Source of the DNA: DASXTB01 sp036505615
GTDB taxonomy: Bacteria > Acidobacteriota > UBA6911 > JACQSX01
Length of the DNA stretch: 17,505 nt
NCBI GenBank assembly: GCA_036505615.1
Contig: DASXTB010000051.1
Coordinates: 1 to 17,505 of the forward strand
Reading direction: 5' to 3'
Part shown: in pieces, positions 13,000 through 17,505 of the stretch
How positions within the stretch are numbered: the stretch's first letter is position 1
Layout of the letters: each line of letters opens with the position of its first letter
Notes under the pieces: model-generated
The model's input: only the letters and a program-made list of their open reading frames with translations
Database searches by the model: none
What the model was told of the DNA's origin: nothing
Position numbers and translations under genes: made by a program

Positions 13000-14130
13000 T
13001 CATCTCTTTTCGAGGATCCGAATTTCCTGTTCCAGTTTTCCGCTATTAAGCTGGCTGGCCCGCTGGAAGGCTTGACGTGCTTCAGCCAATTGACCTGAGG
13101 CTTTCAGAGCCTGTCCCAGTTGGTAGTATATGGCGGCTTCGTCGGGATTGATTTTCGCAGATTGCCTCAACAGGCTTACCGCCTCGGCGGGTTTGTTCAG
13201 TTGTAGTTTGGCTCTTGCCAGATAGTAGAGAACGCTCCAGGAATCGGGTTGCAGCTCCCGGGCTTTTTCCAAATAAGGAAGCGCTTCAGCGGAGTGTCGG
13301 TCTTCTGTCAGCAGCCCACCGATGAAATAATAAGCTTCGGCGTCCCGAGGATCCTGCGCCAGAGCCAGTTGGAATTGACTCAACGCGTCCGCACTCCGGC
13401 GCAGGGCGGCATAAACCTTGCCTAGCTCGGCGTGCGCCTTGGGAAAGGCGGCGTCCAACTCGAGAGTCTTGCGGAAAGAAGCAATGGCTTCATCGGAGCT
13501 TCCGGCATCTGCATACGCCTTTCCCAGGAGAAAATTTGCCTGCGCAGGGCTGGCGGCCGATATCATCTCCCCTAGAGCCTGCTCGGACTTTTGCCGCTCC
13601 TGCAACTTCAAATAGGCAATTCCAAGCAAGAATAGTACTCCACTGTTGTGGGGGTCCGTGCTGCGCAGCGATTCAAGTAGCTTCACCGCCGAATCGACCT
13701 TTCCTGTATGCAACTGGCAGGTCGCCAGCAATTCCCGCGCCTGAGCGTCGCTGGGGTCCAAGTTGACCACGCGATGAAAAAAAGGCAGCGCTTGGGCGTA
13801 CCTCTGCTGTTTTACGTAAGCCAGACCCAGGTTCAAAAGCAGGCCTTTATCATTCGGACTTAGACGAATTGCGCGCTCATAGACATCGACTGCCTTGGCA
13901 TATTGGTTTGTGCGGGCGTAAACGACGCCTAAATTTCCCAGCGCTCCCACATGATTTGGCGACGCTTGCAGAATCTCTTGGAAGCCCCGTTCAGCGGCCC
14001 CGTAGTCGCCAGACGAGAGCGACGCAAGGGCTTGCTGGAAGATTTTTTCGCCCCAGTCGCGCTGGTGTTCCTGCCCGAAAATGGAAAGCCCCATCAGCAA
14101 ACTGACAATCGAGAATCGAAGGGAAATCAC
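13000..14130 (-). CDS. Secreted or periplasmic TPR-repeat protein
   Basis: A 376-residue protein with a signal peptide (MISLRFSIVSLLMGLSIFG, likely cut before QEHQ) and then about ten tandem 34-residue TPR units from near residue 27 to 365. Typical units are HVGALGNLGVVYARTNQYAKA and KGLLLNLGLAYVKQQRYAQA, with the alternating small and aromatic positions of the TPR consensus. TPR solenoids bind other proteins, and here the role would be as a scaffold in the periplasm or at the outer membrane. The start is GTG at 14130 with no clear ribosome site; an in-frame stop lies 12 codons above, so no longer form exists. A start at the ATG of MGLSIFG would destroy the signal peptide. Partners are not visible. 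Confidence 0.85.
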   Translation of the reverse strand: MISLRFSIVSLLMGLSIFGQEHQRDWGEKIFQQALASLSSGDYGAAERGFQEILQASPNHVGALGNLGVVYARTNQYAKAVDVYERAIRLSPNDKGLLLNLGLAYVKQQRYAQALPFFHRVVNLDPSDAQARELLATCQLHTGKVDSAVKLLESLRSTDPHNSGVLFLLGIAYLKLQERQKSEQALGEMISAASPAQANFLLGKAYADAGSSDEAIASFRKTLELDAAFPKAHAELGKVYAALRRSADALSQFQLALAQDPRDAEAYYFIGGLLTEDRHSAEALPYLEKARELQPDSWSVLYYLARAKLQLNKPAEAVSLLRQSAKINPDEAAIYYQLGQALKASGQLAEARQAFQRASQLNSGKLEQEIRILEKR

Positions 14131-14181
14131 AGAAGGAAGATAAAGGAAAGAGGCCTAATGCGGCAAGTGTCAAGCAAGGGC

Positions 14182-14209
14182 GTCATCGGTCATTGGTCAT
14201 GAGTAATAA
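14182..14209. repeat. 7-bp quasi-tandem repeat upstream of the TPR gene
   Basis: Four 7-mers follow each other: GTCATCG GTCATTG GTCATGA GTAATAA. The period is the same as at 7725-7752, but the unit differs. Confidence 0.6.
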
Positions 14210-14311
14210 TCGGCCCCAGCGGTCATCAGGTCCGCAACAAGTCAACACTTCTTCGGAGCCACAAGTAAAAGACGGGCCAGATGTCGCTCCGGGAGTTTTC
14301 AAGTGGATAGC

Positions 14312-14335
14312 AGGGGCGCACGGCCGTGCGCCCCT
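14312..14335. repeat. 24-bp perfect palindrome
   Basis: The half-site AGGGGCGCACGG is followed directly by its exact reverse complement. It closely resembles the GGGGCG-type arms of the element at 2761-2840 and stands alone, without a coding neighbour within 150 bp. Confidence 0.7.
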
Positions 14336-14370
14336 AGAGTCTCTACCTCCGCTAGAGAAAACTGTGGGTC

Positions 14371-14477
14371 CTCTCAGCCCGCGAAGCGGGCATCCAGGGT
14401 GTAGCCCCCGGCGCAGCGAAGCGGAGCCGGGGGTTATCTGTGGATTGCAGGACGAGCCCGCAAGGCGGGCGACAGCC
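14371..14477 (+). repeat. Multi-hairpin repeat, copy 1 (long form)
   Basis: Three perfect stems stand in a row: GCCCGC-GAA-GCGGGC (14377-14391), CCCCCGGC/GCCGGGGG around 13 nt (14405-14433), and GCCCGC-AAG-GCGGGC (14456-14470), followed by GACAGC. An inverted second copy lies at 14586-14654. Confidence 0.75.
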
Positions 14478-14585
14478 AACAATTCTTTCGCGAAAAAATC
14501 AAACCATGCGGTCATGTTCTTCGAAGCAGGACAATCGTCATTCCTATACCCATCTACTCAAGCCGGAATACCTCGTACGCTAGAC

Positions 14586-14654
14586 GCTGTCGCCCGCCTT
14601 GCGGGTCCCTGCTAAACCACATCTAACCCCCCGGCTCCGCTTCGCGGGCTGAGA
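14586..14654 (-). repeat. Multi-hairpin repeat, copy 2 (inverted, short form)
   Basis: Read on the minus strand this gives TCTCAGCCCGCGAAGCGG, then AGCCGGGG, TTA, TGTGG and CCCGCAAGGCGGGCGACAGC, in the same order as copy 1. It lacks the stretch between the two GCGAAGCGG direct repeats of copy 1. The rest of the 615-bp gap 14131-14745 holds two other listed repeats, a 7-bp hairpin at 14666-14688, and no gene I can support. Confidence 0.7.
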
Positions 14655-14745
14655 CACAAGGTGCTCCTACGTCGTCGTCGAACGTAGGCCTGGAATCGTG
14701 GACGTGTCCGTGATTGTGATCGGTCTTCTCTGCCGTTACACCCCC

Positions 14746-17505
14746 CTAAAAGAACACCTTCATCGCAAATTGGATATTGCGCGGGTCTCTGGCCGCGCTG
14801 TTGGCTTGGCCCAACGTACCTGCAGTCGCTTCCGTGACCTGCTGTCCCGGTTGCACCGCGCCACTCAACGCAAGGTTGATGCCAAACCACTGCGGGTGGT
14901 TAAAAACATTGAATGTTTCAAACCGGAACTGGGTTCGAACTCGCTCCGTGATGCGGGTGTTCTTGAAAAGTGAAACATCCCAGTTCTGGATGCCAGGTCC
15001 GCGGAGAATTCCTTTTCCGGAACTGCCCAGGCTGCCATCAGCCGGCCGTCCGAAGGCGAGTGGGTTGAAATATCGCTCACGGGTCTTGTGCTCCGGATAT
15101 AACGGTCCGCCCAGGTAATCAGCGCGCACTCCCCCGCCCACCAGAGTTCCGGGATTTCCGGGAGAGGTCACCGTCAGCGGAAGACCGGTCTGGAAGCGCG
15201 TAATTCCGGTCAGCTCCCATCCATCCAGCAGTACACGGCCGATTCCGTTGCCGAGCCATCGGGTGCCTACGTTGGGCACGTTATAGACATAGTCGATGTT
15301 AAGAATGTGCGCGCGGTCAAATCGCGCCGGCCCCCATTCGCGATGCCGGTCCAAAAAGTAGCCGATCGTTGTGTCATCCGTATCCACCTCGCTTAAGGAC
15401 TTCGACCAAGTGTAGTTGGCATTGAAGGTGAACGCTCTGGAGAATCGGCGGCTCACGCGAGCCTGCAGTCCGTTATAGTTGCTGTTGCCGGCAAACTCGG
15501 TCAACAGGATATCGGTATAGCCCTTGTACGGTCTGGCGGCATTGGTCACATTGTTGTTCTGCGCGAGTATGTTCCCCGATCCTATAGTGGAACCGACCGG
15601 GAGCTGGTTGATATTTCTCCAGTACTGAAGATGTCGCACCACATTGCCCGCGAACGCAACATCGACTGCTACCTGGCCGGGCAATTCGTGCTGGATCCCC
15701 AAACTCCAACTGTACAGAGTGGGCACCTTGCCTGTCTTGTCAAGAGCCCTCAAAGATACTGGAAAACGGACACCACTGGTCACCAGCGCCGGTGAGAGGC
15801 TGTCCATGTTGCCGGCAAAGAGCGAAGGAGTGTAGGCCAGTGGAGGATTCCCCAGGCCGTCAAAGTTATTGGTGTTCTGGCGGATTCTTTCAAAAAATGT
15901 GCCGAAGCCACCCCGAAACACGGTCTTATTGTTCGCAAATGGAGAGTACGCGAATCCAAATCGAGGCGACACTTGATTCTTTCGATGCTCAATACCTCCC
16001 AGCGGGAGCCCATGCCCTTCCTCGACCATGCCGTTGAACGGATCTCCTGATCCGGGAACGATGGAGCCCTGAGTAAAACCGCGCGCCGTCTCAATCTTTA
16101 CCGCCTTGCTCCGATCATAACGGTCCGGATCGAAATAATTCATCAGGAACTTGCCGCGCGTGTATGTCGGTCCGAGATAGACATAGCGGGCGCCGTATTC
16201 CAACAGCAGCTTTCGATTTATTCTCCAACTGTCTTGTCCATAGAATTCGGTCCCGAAGAAACGGAACGCTCCGTAAAAGACGCCGTTGCTCTGAGAATAA
16301 CTGGTGTAGTTTCCAAGCAACAAATTGGCCAGACCGTTGTTGGAGTCGCCTGGATTGTCTCGGTTGGAGCCGAACTGAAACGTCCCCGTGTCATTCCATG
16401 CAGGCTGCTGCCCGTTGTCATTCAAGTTGAAGAAAACGCCGGTCTTGAAGGTGTGCGCCCCCGCTGTCTTGGTGAGATTGTCCGTCCAGGCATACGTCTT
16501 CCCTTCACTGCGCCAGTTGGAAGCAAAGCCGCCGAAATCACAACTCCCCAAGGCGCAGTTGAAACGCGGAAACCGGTTTCTCACATTCGCATCGGGAAAA
16601 ATCTGCTTGTACTGGAAACCGAGCTTATCCAGGTCGTAGGTAGCGGGATCGGTGCCTTCCTTTACGTCGACCAATTGCGTCAGGTGGTTGTAGGCAAAAA
16701 TGAACTCGTTGTTGAGCGAAGGAGAAATAACGTTGACCAGGTTCCAGGACCAGCTTGCCCCCGGTTTTTGACGAAACATGGGGTAGACCGGATAAGGAGT
16801 GGACGTAAAAATTCCCAGCCCACGGCTCTCGTTTTGCGAGTCGTCGACCCAGCGGAAGAAGAAGCTGGTTGCCGGGGTCGGGTGCCAGTCGACGCGGAGC
16901 GCCTTCTGATCCTTATCCAGTGTGTGGCTGTCGCCAATGGGAACTCGCAGCAACTCCGGATTCACCCCTGGCGGTTGAGTCCCTTTAGACCGATCAATGG
17001 CATTTAGAATCTTAAGAAAACCAGCTGCGTTTCGATTCCACTGCGACTGCGGAACGGTATTATTGAGAAACGGAACACCCCCAGTGATATTGCCATTGGC
17101 GTCGCGCGTGATGGTCCCGGGCTGAAACACCGTCCCTACCGGGAAGTTAGTGCCGGCGATGTTTCCAGTCCGAAGCATTCTTCTAAAATCACCCTGGAGC
17201 AGGTCCGGATGCGGAATGTCGACAAAGGAACCACCGTTGGGTTCGATACCTCGCGTCCCTTCGTAGTTGAAAAAGAAAAAGAGTCGTTTATTCCCTTGGC
17301 TCGATACACTGTGCAGGAAGATGGGCCCGCCGATGTTTCCACCGAACTGGTTCAAGCGGAGCCTCAGCTTAGTCTGGTCAAACGGGCGCCTGGCATCCAG
17401 CGCCTCATTGCGGAAAAACTCATAGACTGTTCCGTGAAAGTCGCTGCCTCCGCTTCTAGTGTTGGCGGCGATCAGGATGCCGGGATTGCGCCCGTATTCC
17501 GCGTT
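14746..17505 (-). CDS. TonB-dependent receptor, Oar-like (5' end beyond the window)
   Basis: The frame is open from the stop at 14746 to the right edge, about 919 codons visible. It covers the last part of the plug (NAEYGRNPGILI, then LNQFGGNIGGPIF) and a complete 22-strand-type outer-membrane barrel. Segments such as LFFFFNYEGTRG, RVDWHPTPATSFFFRW, ARYVYLGPTYTRGK, ISPRFGFAYSPF-like QVSPRFGFAYSPF and FTFNANYTWSKSLSEVD are typical of the large acidobacterial Oar-like receptors. The protein ends in NIQFAMKVFF, a proper beta-signal with terminal Phe for BAM assembly. The N-terminal signal peptide, carboxypeptidase-regulatory-like domain and TonB box lie outside the window. It should import a large ligand, probably oligosaccharide, peptide or chelate, energised by TonB-ExbBD. 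An internal TTG at 17355 is not the start, because conserved plug sequence lies above it. Confidence 0.93.
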   Translation of the reverse strand, partial: NAEYGRNPGILIAANTRSGGSDFHGTVYEFFRNEALDARRPFDQTKLRLRLNQFGGNIGGPIFLHSVSSQGNKRLFFFFNYEGTRGIEPNGGSFVDIPHPDLLQGDFRRMLRTGNIAGTNFPVGTVFQPGTITRDANGNITGGVPFLNNTVPQSQWNRNAAGFLKILNAIDRSKGTQPPGVNPELLRVPIGDSHTLDKDQKALRVDWHPTPATSFFFRWVDDSQNESRGLGIFTSTPYPVYPMFRQKPGASWSWNLVNVISPSLNNEFIFAYNHLTQLVDVKEGTDPATYDLDKLGFQYKQIFPDANVRNRFPRFNCALGSCDFGGFASNWRSEGKTYAWTDNLTKTAGAHTFKTGVFFNLNDNGQQPAWNDTGTFQFGSNRDNPGDSNNGLANLLLGNYTSYSQSNGVFYGAFRFFGTEFYGQDSWRINRKLLLEYGARYVYLGPTYTRGKFLMNYFDPDRYDRSKAVKIETARGFTQGSIVPGSGDPFNGMVEEGHGLPLGGIEHRKNQVSPRFGFAYSPFANNKTVFRGGFGTFFERIRQNTNNFDGLGNPPLAYTPSLFAGNMDSLSPALVTSGVRFPVSLRALDKTGKVPTLYSWSLGIQHELPGQVAVDVAFAGNVVRHLQYWRNINQLPVGSTIGSGNILAQNNNVTNAARPYKGYTDILLTEFAGNSNYNGLQARVSRRFSRAFTFNANYTWSKSLSEVDTDDTTIGYFLDRHREWGPARFDRAHILNIDYVYNVPNVGTRWLGNGIGRVLLDGWELTGITRFQTGLPLTVTSPGNPGTLVGGGVRADYLGGPLYPEHKTRERYFNPLAFGRPADGSLGSSGKGILRGPGIQNWDVSLFKNTRITERVRTQFRFETFNVFNHPQWFGINLALSGAVQPGQQVTEATAGTLGQANSAARDPRNIQFAMKVFF

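Noticed and set aside
14183..14515. 110-codon minus-strand frame in the TPR-TonB spacer
   Set aside because: It is made of the listed palindrome, multi-hairpin repeat and 7-bp repeat, and its translation is low in credible structure.
16234..17007. 257-codon open frame on the + strand opposite the TonB receptor
   Set aside because: It is antisense to conserved barrel sequence, and its residue composition is that of a shadow frame.

Overview
The window reads as chromosomal DNA of a soil-type Acidobacteriota bacterium. This is an inference. The support is a large Oar-like TonB-dependent receptor, a PilA-like pilin, a four-cysteine L28, moderately high GC, and intergenic spaces full of palindromic and short-period repeats. 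There are no rRNA genes, CRISPR arrays, phage genes or intact transposons. I did not find a convincing multi-gene novel system. The less ordinary material lies in the intergenic repeats and in several small or broken genes.

Layout, left to right. (1) 1-506, + strand: the end of a probable antitoxin gene overlapping a PIN-domain toxin. (2) 527-2635, - strand: an MFS transporter and an SDR oxidoreductase one base apart, followed by what looks like the C-terminal remnant of a lost TPR or kinase-type gene. An 80-bp palindromic element lies upstream of the transporter. (3) 2937-3914, + strand: tRNA-Ala(CGC) with its promoter, then a type IV pilin with a possible sigma-54 promoter and a strong terminator. 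(4) 3891-10065, - strand: in order of transcription, thiolase, 3-hydroxyacyl-CoA dehydrogenase, recA, a possible 34-residue membrane peptide, a single-domain response regulator, a small hypothetical protein and an M20 peptidase. (5) 10292-11635, + strand: a hairpin-rich spacer, then rpmB-ridA with overlapping stop and start, then a DoxX-family membrane protein behind an 18-bp perfect palindrome. (6) 11559-12869, - strand: small membrane or secreted hypothetical genes, some apparently truncated or frameshifted. (7) 13000-17505, - strand: a secreted TPR protein, a 615-bp spacer carrying two inverted copies of a multi-hairpin repeat, and a TonB-dependent receptor that runs off the right edge.

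Working together: thiolase and the dehydrogenase catalyse consecutive steps between acetyl-CoA and 3-hydroxybutyryl-CoA (beta-oxidation, butanoate or polyhydroxybutyrate metabolism). The transporter and SDR are probably co-translated and may take up and oxidise or reduce an organic or sugar acid. rpmB and ridA form an overlapping pair. The other genes are mostly single units separated by repeat-bearing spacers.
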